DNA of 64,000 nt from Pocillopora verrucosa (lineage: Eukaryota; Cnidaria; Anthozoa; Scleractinia; Pocilloporidae). The stretch is from positions 17,328,219 to 17,392,218 of the forward strand of contig NC_089322.1 of NCBI RefSeq assembly GCF_036669915.1. The letters are read 5' to 3'. The notes beneath the pieces are model-generated. The model did not search any database, was not told the DNA's origin, and worked only from the letters and a program-made list of their open reading frames with translations. Numbering within the stretch: the stretch's first letter is position 1; every line of letters starts with the position of its first letter. The position numbers were made by a program, and so were the translations under genes. Shown one piece after another: positions 21,101 through 35,300 of the stretch.

Positions 21101-24100
21101 GGCTACCCATAACAAAAGTACAGTCGGATCAATGCACAGCACTTGGAGAATACACCTTCGAAACGCGCCAGTCTAAACAAACATAGTTCACGAGTGAGCA
21201 AAGCGCTAAATTGAGTTTGACACAGTTCTTACTTGAAGTAGGCCATGGCATCAGTGTCGCGTATTTCACGTACTCAAGCCTCGTCGAGGCTATAATTGTT
21301 TCTTCCGTGCTGTTTTAACGCCTTATCTGAACATTTTATCATAAAGAGGTCATTCCTTCATCACATCTCACCACACCGCATCTTTTTTTCCATTCATAGA
21401 GGGGGTAAGTTTCTAGAGAAATTGTGGTGCTGTGTCGGTGGGAGTATAACAGGGTAATTTGGTATTATCAACTGAGTTGATAACGTAAATTTGCCACCGA
21501 AAAGAGTTTCAAAGCTGACGTTTCGAGCGTTAGCCCTTCGTCAGAGCAAATGGCGTATGGTTAACGCTCGAAACGTCAGCTTCGAAATTCTTTACGGTGG
21601 CCAATTTACGTTACCAAATTACTTTGTTTGAATTCGTACGTGTAAATGAACGTTACTTAAAAAGGAAAATATAATTACTTAAGCCACCCCACAAGCTTTT
21701 CATGTAATGCACTTCTGTGTTTCACAGCTTCTTCAGTAATTTTGGTGATCTTATCGCTCAGGACAACCAACTTCTCCCGGTCAAACTTGTGTCTTTGTTC
21801 ATCTGCATACGAAAGTCCTACAAAAGCGAGGTCATATCACCAGCAGTTAAGAGTTGTTGAAACCGAAAATAGTGTTTTACCGAGCTAGGGGTAAATAATG
21901 TTGTGTAAAGATCTTACTGATAGGAATTAATTGTCTTCATCGCAGTAAGGACCGAGGGAAACACTTGTACTAAGATCAAGGTTTAGTCTCCATGACAGTC
22001 GTTGTTGAATCTTGTCACGGAACAAGAGAAAGAGTGGTGCGTGAAGCCTGGTGCACACAAAAGATATAAGGGCATATCGAATCAAGTGTAACGAGGTTTG
22101 AATACCACTCTGAAATTTTGTTCGCTGTACGAACTCGTGGACATTAAGACAAATTTAGCCACCTGATGATATCAACACGACAACATGGGAATGGTCCTCA
22201 CCAGCGACATGGAGGCATAACGACAAATATAACGACAAAAGAAGGTCGTTATGTCATTTTGATCGAATTGTGTTCAGGCAGACGTAAACACAGAATAACT
22301 ACGTAACAGCATAGACTGAGTCATGAATAACGGAGGTAAGTTTCTAAAGAAACTGTGATGCTGCGTCGGTGGGTGGCATTACAAGATAAATTGTTTTTAT
22401 CAACTGTGTTGATGATGTAAATTGGCCTCCAAGGGTTTCTAAAGCTGGCGTTTCGAGTTTCTAGTCCTTCATCGGAGCGATAATCAGGGACGGAGAGAGA
22501 AAAAAAAAACTGATAATTTCTATATGCCGTTATCATGTCATGTCATAACGTCGCAAAGGAATCAGGTTTGACTGCAAAGCAACAGGTCTACAGCTTAAAA
22601 AAAACATAAATTAGATTGTCCAGGATAAACAGTTAAACTAAGTTATAGTTCCATACAAACAACTTACTCCTGTGGTATTTGTCTTTCCGAAAGCTCTGGT
22701 AAATTTCTTCAATGTTTCCTGTATATGTAGACACCAAATTGAAGCTGGAAAGAAATAAATAAAGAAAAATTATTCAAAATATCAAATGTCCTTAGTTTGT
22801 ATGGATGTTGTTCTATTAAGTATCGTAATAAAAGGAGTATCAGATATTGCTCTGTTTCCAACAAAGGAGGAAAATTATCTCCTGCAAAACACGAGAGAAA
22901 GATGTCAAATATGTCAAACATAGAAAGAAAAAAGGAAAGAAGAATCTGAGTTCTCCACGACGTTTCTAACCAAAGACCCTCCTTAGTTAAGGAAACAGGG
23001 CCTCACCGTGTGTCAGTTTTGTGATGTGGGCTCCCTGAATAAAGACTTAAAGTACTATTCAATAAATATTATCATCATTGCTATTTCGTTATTATTATCT
23101 GACTGATAATAATACTATAACTGCTATTCTTACTACCTTCCGATTTCACAGTCGCATGCCCTAGTTCAGATGGGGGAGGGACTTCATTGTTAAGGTGGGG
23201 AGGGGGGGGAGGAGGGGCATATGTAGATATGTCATCTTTTGAAATGCAAAACTTCCACTGAACAAGTAATGGTAGAAATATTTCTTGTAAACAACTTCAA
23301 CAAGAAAAAAAACGGCCAAGCAGGCCACATTGTCGCAGTTTCTATAATTGTTCATGCCTCGATTCCAGCCGTTTCACTAGCTTTCTCCCGTTTTTAGATC
23401 ATCGTTTCAGGTCATTTTAAAATGTAATAAATAACAAAAGAGAAGAAAAACTCCTTACAAGGACTGGTCATCGGTGTCCTTCGTGAAGTCTTCCAAGAAA
23501 GCACGGAACCTGTCAGTCTCTATGACTTCAGAGATAAGTGTCTTCATCCTGTCATTTCTCTGGTAGGCTTTGTTCAACTGTCAAGGAAATTACTATGGTA
23601 AGGCTTAATCCTTAACCTTAACATCAGTAGGTATATTCTCCATACTGTTCTCTATATATTTCCTAAGATGCGCACAAGGAGAATTTGTCTACAAATCGAG
23701 AGCTTCTTTATTAGTGATCATTTCCTTTATTCTCGTGACTGTAATGTTTGATTCAGGGATGATTCTGTAGGGAGAAATTAGATGCCTGTCACTTTTAGAG
23801 GTCAGAGGGTTAAACAGAGTTTTGCCATCATGCTTTTAAAGTGGAACTATGAGTGGTACAGTTTCTGTTCTTGGCTAAAAAGGCTGAGTATGAAACTTCA
23901 AATGCATGACCATTCATAAGAAAGCCGCTGAACAGTACTTTCCTTCTATCCATTGAGCCTGAACCGGTAAGACCTCAAAGAGTGATAATTGAAATGAAGG
24001 TTACTGTACACGTTCATGTAATACTAGTTATCATGCTGTACAAGTTGGGTCCCACCTTTAGGTCTGCGAATGAAAGCTAGTGTGGGGCCATACAACAAGC

Positions 24101-24782
24101 ATTCTTTTAATTCAAACAGTTTATTATTTAAGGTGGTTATCACTTTTAACCCTTTCACCTATAGAGGACAAGAGAATAATGGAAATGATCACCAATTTAG
24201 GATGCTCCTGAGTGTCAAACAAATTTTCCTTGTCATTACCACAGGAAATGTAAAGAGATCAGTGTGGAGAATATGAGTATTGCAGTGAGAGTCTTTACCT
24301 CCGCTTCACTCTCTTTCTTACTCTCTGACCACTTCTGTATGTCTTGCACTTCCTCCAAAATCACTTTCACCTCATCTATTAAAGAAGTATGCACAATGAG
24401 AAAAGCGTACTTAAGGTGAGCGAAAATTAGGACATAAATTTCCCTGAAACTTACCCTTTGGTTCTTTTAGTTTTGACAGGAGAGCGTCAAACACCCAGGC
24501 ATGGTGCATCTGGCTGTAAATAACAAATTTACCTGATTCAATATTGTGTTAATGATATAGGTACAGAGTTAAAAGGCAGTATTGAAAAATCAATATATAT
24601 GCATGTATAATTCGGCTTGAAATCAGCCTCTCAAAGGCGTTACAATATCGGCCTGTTGGTGACAATTAAAAAAGTCTTTACTTAGCTGGAGTTTATCCTG
24701 GTTTCCTAGGAGTATTACTACTTCCCCTTAGATGGGATGCTGGTCCATCGCAAGGTTACCCCTCCCCCCCCCCCCCCCCCCC

Positions 24783-24823
<41 letters not shown>

Positions 24824-26345
24824 AGAAAGAGCATTAAATCAGGCTTCCTTGACAATTTGCTGGAACCCATTTATACTCCTGGGCGGAGAGAGGCACTGTG
24901 TGAGCAAAGTGTCTTGCCCAAGCACACAACACATTGACCCTGCAGGTCTCAAACCTGGAATTCTCTACCAAGAGTCCAGTGCACTGTCTCCCTGCTATTG
25001 GGAGAACCAATGGCAAATGTTGGTACACCACATCAAATGCTAACTTGCCAGCAAAGTGTAAACATCAATATCAATTGTTTAAGCAATACCCATTCAAGGT
25101 CTGAAAATTCTTCTATTGGAAACTGCCAAGAGGGGATTGCACCCTTAGATATTTCTTTTGCAACTGCCAGCACTAATCCCAATAGTTGAGCATGAATGAG
25201 TGAATCAGTGAGCTGCTCCTCCACGACAGGACTACATCCCTCCCCTCCCTCCTCCAAAAAAATGAAAAAAAGAGGTTTTCAAATTTACCTTATCATTTAT
25301 TTGGATCTTTTTAAACAGATACTCCTTCGTAGAGAGAGGCACTCTGAGAGAAAAGTCTCTTAACCCTTTAACTCCCATGAGTGACCAAGACAGAATTTCT
25401 TCTCACAATATCAATACAATATCAATCAGACAGGTGATGAGAATAAAAAAAATGTAAGTTTGAGGATTCTCTAGTTGATCCAGTACCAAATTGTCTGAAC
25501 TAGCACCACAGGAATTGTATAGCAAATAGTAAGGAGAATTACTAATGAGATCTTGGGCGTTTAAAAAACAGAAACAAAATAGTGTTGATAATTACCTTGT
25601 GTAATAGGCTTCAGAGATCTGTTGTAGGGCAGTCCATTCTGATTCCATTTGTTTACAGAAAGAAACATAAAACATCATATCCTTCTTGAGATTTTTTCTA
25701 TGAAATAAGTAAATTTAAAACAGTTAATTTTGCCCTGTGGATTTAACAAGGTCCACACAGACCTGTGGTAAATTGACAATATGTGGGATTGCTTACAATG
25801 CAACCACCAAAACAATTTAAATTGTGATTCAAGTTGAAACATGGTAAAAGTAAGTCAAAATTGAACAAAGATCTAACCTTAACCCTCATTAATTAACATA
25901 ACCTTAAGTAAGAAACAGATGTAGAATACAAGACTCACTAATGAAGTACTTGCTATTTGTTCTAAATACATTACATGTCCTCATGTAGCAATTATATAAT
26001 TATGTCGGTGGATAAACTAGGTAAAATAAGCATTTAATATAACCTGTGTAAGTAAAATAATTTGAATTATTGTAATCAATATCACCAATACTTATTTAAT
26101 TATCGAATATATCTCTTTCAACTGATTTATGAAAATATGTTCCAGCTGTGAACATCTCCTTTATGATGACAATGGCGACTTTTGAAGAATGTCCACAGGA
26201 CTCATCAGAACACCTGTGTATAACATTCAATACAAAGAACATTGAGCACTCACAAGATGCTTTCAATGGTCACCAGCATTGCCTTAGTTGCTCTGAAGTA
26301 TTGTTTGACTGCATACTTGCAGCACTGTGCACGATTTGCCATCAT
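18181..26345 (-). CDS. TBK1: scaffold/dimerisation and C-terminal adaptor-binding block of the TBK1-like gene (exons 14-25)
   Basis: Twelve exons encode long helices matching the TBK1 scaffold/dimerisation domain. Best matches are [53 protein letters not shown] and [15 protein letters not shown]; human TBK1 has YNEEQIHKFDKQKL at the last. A linker with an Ala-Pro run ([12 protein letters not shown]) precedes a final coiled segment, [20 protein letters not shown] and [17 protein letters not shown]. In the family, that region binds adaptors such as TANK, NAP1 and optineurin. Exon 22 (20133-20299) has a good GTATGT donor that keeps phase. Without splicing it would run to a stop at 20090, so a shorter isoform is possible. 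The terminal 9-residue exon is tentative. I see no clear STING-like or TRAF-binding motif. Confidence 0.8.
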
Positions 26346-29300
26346 CTACACATAAATACATACAATGTAAAGAATAAATAAATAAATAAATAAATAAATA
26401 AATAGTACGTAATTAAAAAAACAGCAAATTCTTTAATTAAACCTTTAAACCCTAAGAGTGACCAGCATCTAATTTCTCCCTTCAGTAAAAGTACTGAATC
26501 ATTCTTTAAGATCATGAGAATGAAGGAAATGATCGCCAACCTAAGAAGTTTTGATCTTCAAATGAATTCTCCTTGTCAGTACCAAAATAAAATATATAGA
26601 GAAGAGTGTGGAGAATATAGATACTGATATTAGGGTGTAAAAGGTTAAGACTAAAAACAGAATTAGTCATAAATTACTTAAAGTTAAAATTTTGAAATGC
26701 CTAAAGATAACACAAACAAATTTTCATAAAATTATTAAAACCCTATATATCTGTATATTCAACACATTGAAGAAAAAATATGCATCAAAAATAGTTTGTA
26801 AAGATCGAGTTACTGTACTGTTTGTTAAACTAAAAATTAGAGTGTGATTTTGTTCTTCACTTGTATCAACTTTCTTTATAGCTAAACATCATTTTAAACA
26901 TTATTAATTAAAAAGAGGTATTAAAGCAAATCATTTTACATGACATAAATTCTACATAAAGTTTTTATTATTATTACATGTACCAGTACTCCCCAGCATG
27001 CAATAACATTAAATGAATGTTACCCTATGAGTAAGTAGATATTTAAAATATTTCATATTAAGCAGTAAAATCCTATCTGGCCCCAGTCGATACATGAGAG
27101 CAAAGCCACAACATTCAATCAATCTGCATGTACTTTGTTACTCTAGAGGGCTGTTCACAAAAACAATTGCTAACCCTTCAAAGAAATATAGAAATGAGGA
27201 GAGAGTGTTTGATTTAACACCAATATTACTGGTCTAAAATTTAAGGTATGCTTCACAAACAATGTAGAAAAGGATTCTTTAGGTCTTTGAGTGAAAGATT
27301 TAAATCAGAACCTTTGAAGTAGATGAATCTACTTCCAAAGTGCTTTCCGTTGGAAGTTTGAGGAGATTGGCTGCAAAGTGAATTAAAAGTCACAGTCAAG
27401 TTTTTCAATCAAGGCACCACACTTGACAGTAAAAACTTTTTGCAAAGCATGCCAGATTAGCTCATCTGGCATGAATCTTTTTATTTAAGGGAGGCTTGGT
27501 GCAAACCAAATTATATCATATTTAGTGTAATTGAATTTGAATAAATCTGATGTTCATGTGAAATAGCACCCCAAAAGTCAGTTGAGGACATGACCAAAAA
27601 GTAATATGATGTGGCAGGCCTATGAAAAAGGAGCCATATCTTATACTATAATGGATCAGTGTATTCATAGGCAAGATCAAAGGAGAAGTGCAGTGAATAA
27701 CAAAAACTGAATGCAAAATTTAAAGATGGAGATGGTTGGTTGCAATTGCACAAAGAGGTCATTAGGTGACTAATAAAGTTTGAAAATATGACAAAGCATT
27801 CTGACCGCATTCTTCAAACCATACATTAAAAAATCTTATCTAATCCTCAAGCAACAATCAGTCTCAGTGTACAATATGAAAGATCAATTCTTACGGATTT
27901 TGTAAAGGGATAATCGCTCTGGAGACATGTATTCTCCTCCAGTCATCACCATGAAGATGTCATCCTGAAAAAGATGCAACACTTATGTTGGACCAGACAA
28001 CAATAAACAAATTAATTGATGGATAGATGGACACAGGAGTATTCTGTAACTGAGGATAAAAATATGCGAAGGAACTTTATTGCTAGTTCTCATACTCACA
28101 GATGTCTTAGGATAGGATGACGAAGGAGCCATGGGATCTGGCTTGAACTCATCGTACTTAAAAAACAATTTCTGCTGAGCAGCACTGACTCCTGTTTGTA
28201 CTGCAATGAGTTCCTGGAACTTTGCAAAGCTATATGGTTTAATAACAGGTAATTGTCATGTTAATAAGGAAGTCACAGGTACCGATAACATGAATTTTCA
28301 TGGATTTCAAAGTGGTGAAAAGGTCAATTGTTGTGTAACCAAATGGTGATGACTGCTCACTCAATCACTACCCACAAGTTGACATGTATTTACCACTGCT
28401 TAGTTAAATTTTCTTTTAAATCAAAACTAACAATTTTACTACTACTACTGATAATAATAAATTATTCATTTATTTATTGCCTTTGCTCCATTATTCAAAG
28501 GCACTGATTGCAATGGTTTGACTTAAAAATACTTAGAATAATAAAAAGAACAAGTTACGTGAAAAGACAGTAAAACATAATGATTTAAAAGCTTCACAAA
28601 AAGGAATGTTTTGAGTTTGCATTTATAGTGTCCACAGAGCAAACAGATTTAATACACATGGGCAATTTGTTCCACAGTTCAAGAGCAAACTCAGTTTTAG
28701 AAGTTTCTCCTTATGATTCTTTAAAGTTATCTAACACAATCACTGGCTGATGTTACAACCGAAACTCACGTATCACTCTGCTTCATGTAGATCTTGTGGA
28801 AAGAAGCTGAATGCACCGAATAAACATCGATGACCTAAAAAATAAGGTTGTCATGATCATTATCATTATTAACAATACAATCATGGTAATAAAATTATGT
28901 TTAGTAGTCTGCACAATAATACAAGCAGTTTCCTTGGCTTAAGAGGAAAAATGTAATTCTTAACAAGGATTAAGTCAGCTAGGACAAGAACTTGTTTCTG
29001 ACAATGAGACAAAGGCTCCAAGATGTTTAGGATTATCCTAATTAAAACTCACAATTTCATCACAAAATAGATTAAAGTTTCCTCCAACAAGGAAGTTTAG
29101 GCATATTGTAATACAAATTGTACCTTCCGTGACAAAATGTCTTGAATACTGACAAAAAACTTTCCAAACGACATTGCATTTGCTGGGTCAGATTCCAAAA
29201 TACCAGCCAATACTGGTGTCAAGAGTTCTTTCAGACCCCTAAAATAAAAAAGCAAATAATTTATATGAAAAAAGTAATATCATTCATATATTTAACAAAC

Positions 29301-32300
29301 TTCGAGTCATCAACACAATGTCCTTTCCTAATTTTGGTGAAAATTTGCTCTTTTTTTCCAAAAGAGTCAATCAGTGTTACAATATTTTCTGAGTGTATCA
29401 TTAACAAATCAGTATAAACCAGTACTACATTCTTGATTAATGAAGGTCCCATCTATATTACATGTAAGTCCAAGTCAATACCAAATTGAATTAAGCTTGA
29501 GATAGTCAGTATATACAGCAGTCTACACAATGGCTGCTAATGTTCTCTAACTCTTATGGAGCTTTAATTTCATCTGTTGAAAAGATTAATTGAGGTCCTC
29601 TTTAAATTACCTGAGTCTGTATCTCTTTACTTTACTTTAAGTTTCTCAAATATGATCGAAAGATGTTCTTAAATTCTTAAGAATTAACAATTAACATGTA
29701 CAAGCCAACAGTGCCATTTTTAGATTATACCAAAACCCTTGTGAAATAGCAGTGCTTAACTGATGACTTCTAATGAAACATAAAAATTTGTTAATTTGGT
29801 ATTATCAACTGAGTTGATACTTGAATTTGCTGTTGTAAAGAGTTCCAAAGCTGACGTTTTGCGCGCTAGCCCTTCATCATTCACTGACTCAAAGGGCTAA
29901 CACTCGAGATATCAGCTTTGAAACTCTTTACGGTGGCCAATTTACATTTATTTATCAACTCAGTTTATAATGCTAAATTTCCCTGTTATACTCTCCCACC
30001 AATGCAGCCTTACCCCCTTTACGAGAAATTTGTTGCCTACCAGTTGCCTTGTTAGATCGGATGGTTTTTTGAAATTTTAGGATGAATCATCATATTTGTT
30101 GCTTTCTTCTGGTATCATGCTGATTTCCCAGAACTTGGTTAATAGGTTGTCGAGTTTTGACTCTTCTACTGGCATGAATTTGACCCTTTGACAGAGTGTG
30201 TTTAAGTCGTTGTTGGTTACATGGTTGTTCTCGTTTGGAATAGGTCCTGATAGGAGTCATCCGAATTTACTTTCCATAGCAATCAAGACGTCGTTTGCAA
30301 TTAGAAATCAGCTGACCGTAATAGTCATTTCCAATGATGATATCTACGTCAAGATTTTGTGATGATTGCAAACGATGGCAAAGTTTGGGGTCCTTTTAAT
30401 TCAGGAGGCATCTTTAGATTCTTCATCAGGACTGATAGCGGTGGACAAATAATTGGAGTTACTAGCGCTTTTATTTTGATTTTTAATACTTTGAAATGAA
30501 CCGAATGTAGTTACATCCAGGAGTTCTTTTCCCATTGCTTTCAGTTCAAGTTTGTGCTTCATATCTTGAGTAAGGTTCTTTGTGATCCTGTATCGAACAG
30601 GATGCGAGCTTGACGATATTGTTTACCGGCTCTTATCTTTGTGATGACGGATTGCATCAGGATATGATTAGTAGGTTGAAGGGAATGCGTTACTTGTAAG
30701 CACTAAAACATGGAACGATCTAAAACCACCTAAAACCACTTACAACCACCTCAAAAATTTCAACAACCACATGCAACCACCTCAAAAATTTTAACAACCA
30801 CCTACAACCACCTCAAAAACATCTACAACCACTCGCAAACTATCTAAAACCATCTGAAACAAGGCATAAATGTCTAAAATAAGGCGAGACGACAATATGT
30901 CATGTGCATGAAATACGAGAATCGAACGAAACCTCCACCTCCCCCTGAAATCTTACTCTCCCTGGTCCCATGTATAATCAATCCTCCCACGAAATGAAAT
31001 ACGATAGCATGCTAATTAATTTATATCCCTCAGTAGCAAAAGACTTGAAGAACTTTACAAAATGAAATAACAAGTTACAAAAAATAATGAATAGGGAATA
31101 ATACATGGGCGTGCGTAGATATGGAATTTCTCTTCAAGTGTTTAACTCAATAGCTCACGAGAGAGCGCAGCGAACGAGTGAGATGTCGAGTTGAACACGA
31201 GAAGAGAAATTCCATATCTACAAGCAATCATATATTATTTTGTTTATCATATAAACACAATAGCCCTTTTCTGGGAAGCAAAGCCGACCTCATTAATGAA
31301 TGATAATAAATGAATCAATAATCCTCGAATAACAATCGTAGAGTGCGTTGGCGCTGACTATTAAGATGGAAAAATGCGTTGAATCATGATTACAAAAACT
31401 TCCATATCTACGCGCGCCCGTGTATCATTCCCTTTTTATTATTTTTTGTAACTTGTTAGATAGTTTGCAAGTGGCAGTAGATGTTTTTGAGGTGGTTGTT
31501 GAAATTTTTGAGGTGTTTGTAGATGGTTGTGGGTGGTTTTATGTGGTTTTAGGTCGTCCCATGTTTTAGTGCTTACCATGTGTCGTACTCCCATGTGGGT
31601 TGTGTTCTTCGCTATGGTATTTGTAGGTGACTGACTAGTGTTTGAATTTTTGTTTCTTTTATTTGATATGATGAACTTTGTGTTGGATTGTCTTGTTTTT
31701 CTTCGCAAATTGAAGTATGGTGTTTCTTCATACATCGACCTTTTGAGTGGCATTGAATTTTCGTGTGTGAGTCCAAGACAGTTAAGACATCTTTGTTGGC
31801 GTTAAGGATAGATCGCCGTTCCACTACTGATGTAATTTTATCACATTTCTCTGGGCGGCGTGTTTCCGTGCAGTAGGTGTATGGTCGTGATACTTTCGGT
31901 TTTCCGTTGAGAAATCTTTGTTTTCCTGAGCATTGGTAAGTAGAGCGCCAGCGGTTGGTACGAATACTTCTTCGTCCGTGGCAACAGATGTGGAATCTTC
32001 TAGAGAGGATATGCGGTTTTTCTCTCGTGTTTCAATTTCTTGTCGTATGGCTACCTTCAATCTATCCAAGGAGCTATCTGCTAAAGGATCCGCTCTGAAT
32101 ACTAAGCAGCCTACATCCCCTGGTATTTTCTTTAGGAGTATGGGAATTAGCAAACTTCCATATGATTCGGTCTTTACTCCAAGTGTTTCTAAGCCACGAA
32201 TATTGGCTTTGCATAAATCGTGAAATTCCCTTAAATTTTTAGTGTCACTTGATGGCGCGTGGATCTTGAATAACGATTCCATGTAAGCGTTGTCAAATTT

Positions 32301-35300
32301 AAGGTTTTGCCAAAGCGCTCTTTTAATTGCTCAGTTGCCAAAGATAGCGCGCGCTGCTTCTCCTTTTCCATTTTTCCAACATCACTTAGTTCAAGATTTT
32401 TATCGATAGCTGCACTAAAGCTATCCCAGAATGTGAGCCATTCAAGTGGATCTCCTCCAAAGGATTTGATTTTTATCTTAGGTAAAGTAAACTGATATGC
32501 ATTCGAAGCGTTGGTGCTTGTTTGAAACTACTACGATGGAACTGACTCACCGGTGTTTCTTGTTTACTCTTAGTCCGATATATCGTCTTGAAACAATAGG
32601 GCTGATTCTGTGTCTTTTAGAATGTCTTCCTCTGTCTCCAACGACATCACAATTTTAGCATTCATCTGCGCTATTTCTCCAGCTCTTCGTGTGAGTCTGT
32701 CCACGAGTGCCTCCAATTCAGCGTGATCTTAACTTTTTGAAGTTATGAGTTTTTCTGCCTTTTAAAAAATCTTGTGTACAGTGTCCTTTGTAGGCTGCTC
32801 GGATCGATTTCATTTTGTTTATATCTTCTCTCATCCTGGTCACGGCACCAATGTTGCAACTATTGTAACGACGTAGTATCACGATGGTCAAGAAACCTGT
32901 TTTCTTTATTTTGTAAATCTCAGAAGAACATCACGCACATTGTGACGTCATAATTACATAATTTATGATACATAACAATCACACTTACTGAGACAATCGT
33001 GTATGATCAGGAAGTTTGTCACTCCACTCAATGTCCTCCCCCTCACTCTTCTGAACTCCAGAAATCATACCAGACCGCTTCTTAGATGTGATCACATGCC
33101 TATAAATAGTAACATTACAAACAACCATTTAATTAGTTCATTAAAACCTGTATGCAATAAAGGTAGCAACCTGAACAGGAGTTGTAAGACCAGGTTAGCC
33201 ACTTTCAGGGGTGTGTCTCCTAAATAAAAGATGCATTTAGAGCACATAATAATATGGCTTCACATCTCCCCAGAGCATAATCCATTTGCTACTGTAGATA
33301 AGCCCTTGCTGCGAAGACCATTTAATTAAATTTCATGAAAGAGAATAGACTGCAACAGAGTTGTAACATCTCCATGGTGGCCATCATAGAGCACATCTGT
33401 TTCTATTGCAGAAAAGTCCTTGCTATGAAGATATTTTAATAATTTACTAATTAAAAGTTCATATGTACTGACTGCAACAGAATTGAAACATGTACACATA
33501 GGCCAACACAGAGCATAAGCTGTTCACTATTGTAGAAAAGCCCTTGCTGTGAAGAAGTTTTAATTCAAGTCCATAACATATAGATTTAACCAAGCCTAAA
33601 AGTGGAGTTCGCATTTTTTTCCCTGCATGTCTTGAAAGCTGTTTTTTGGCTTGATGGGTTGCACGTGCTGTGAGCTCCACTATTAGAGTATTGACTGCAA
33701 CAGAGTTGCAACAAGCTAAAGGTAACATGACTGTTAGTTGTAAAGGCTGTAGTCTGTATCAGGTGCTCACTTAGTAAAAAATGGAAAATAAACAAATGGT
33801 GCAATTATAGTAAGCTGTGGAGCAAAAAAAGGAAGCAGGTTTGGGTTAAGTTGGGTTGAGTTCTTTATGTGTTCCAATCCAAACCTCCTCCTTTTTTCAC
33901 TCAGCTTTTCCACTAAGCATTCTTTGTTTAACTGATAAAACCCCTGGAACAGCCTGTGACAATGCTGATGTAAGGAAGTGCTTGTCTGGATATGAGAGTC
34001 AATGACTTAGCCCTGTAACTCCCATGAGTGACCAAGAGAGAACATCTCATTTCAGTATCAATGCAAAATCAAGCAGACAAGTAATGAGAATAAAGAAAAA
34101 TAGAAATAAGGGGGGATTCTTAGTTGACTCACTACCAAACTCTCAAAACTAACATCATAAGAATTGTATGGCAGATAGTAAGGAGAATTAGTGATGAGAT
34201 CTTGGAAGTGAAACAGTTAACTGTAGGTCTAGTACTCTGACAAGGTTGATTTACTAACATGGTATCCTTGTTCTGTCGCCCACCATATGGTCTGAAGGGC
34301 AACTGTCCTGTTGCAATATGGTAAAAAGTTACCCCAATGCTCCACAAGTCAACCTGGAGGACAGACATAATCATCAAAATACCATGAGGTGATTTGTTTA
34401 TTATTCATATAATTATTTACATATTATTCATTTCATCATACAGTGTAAAGGGCAACTGTCCTCAGAAGTAATAAGGTAAAATGTTATCCCAATGCTCCAT
34501 AAATCAACCTAATCATCAAAATTCCATGGGGTGATTGATGTTTATTATATATTACTCATTTCTTCACATCTTTATTGAATTCTAGAAAAACTATACATGA
34601 CAGAACAAAGTGTTAGGTGGTGTTTGAGGTCCTTAAATGCAACAGTTATAAACTTGGACAAGATTAATTAATTTGTGGAGAGTTAATACTTTCCTTTACT
34701 TACCATTGCACCAAATGTCTTGTTTGCATGTTTCCTGAGCACTCCCCTTTCATAGAGATCTGGATGCTATAAATTGAATTTGAGTTTAGGTAATAACATA
34801 AAATATTTAAATAAAGGAGCATAGAAGAATTATTATGAAAGAAATGTTGATCACAGGTAGTGCTGCCGCTGCTGAGACAATTGTATTCTGTGATCTTGAT
34901 GTAACTCACACTGCATCCAGAGAGTGGTTATAACTTCTATAAGACATTGAATTAACCCTTTAACTCCTGTGAGTGACCAAGACAGAATTTCTCCTTACCA
35001 TATCTATACCATATCATGCAGACAAGTGATGAGAATTATTTAAGAATATTAATTATAGGATTACTAATTGATCCAATACCAAATTCTCCATACTAACATA
35101 CTGAGAATCATTTAGCAGACAGTAAGGAGAATTACTAATGAGATCTTGGGAGTTAAAGGGTTAATTAAACATGACATTTTTCCACTTGATAGATACTGTA
35201 TTGCCTTTGACTTAAGCTTGTATGGATTCTGTGGGGAGGCTTAAAATCGTTATAAAAAGAGTGGCAATGGAAACAGGTTTTCAATGTATTCCTACTTTTT

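Noticed and set aside
24732..25043. Open frame with poly-proline and poly-lysine
   Set aside because: It is produced by a run of 20 C and 38 A within a SINE-like repeat.
26148..26381. 77-codon plus-strand frame
   Set aside because: It lies opposite kinase exon 14, whose splice sites and protein match are clear.
30720..30850. CRISPR-like array of CCACCTCAAAAA repeats
   Set aside because: Irregular spacing, repeats too short, animal genome, and the whole forms one arm of an inverted-repeat element.
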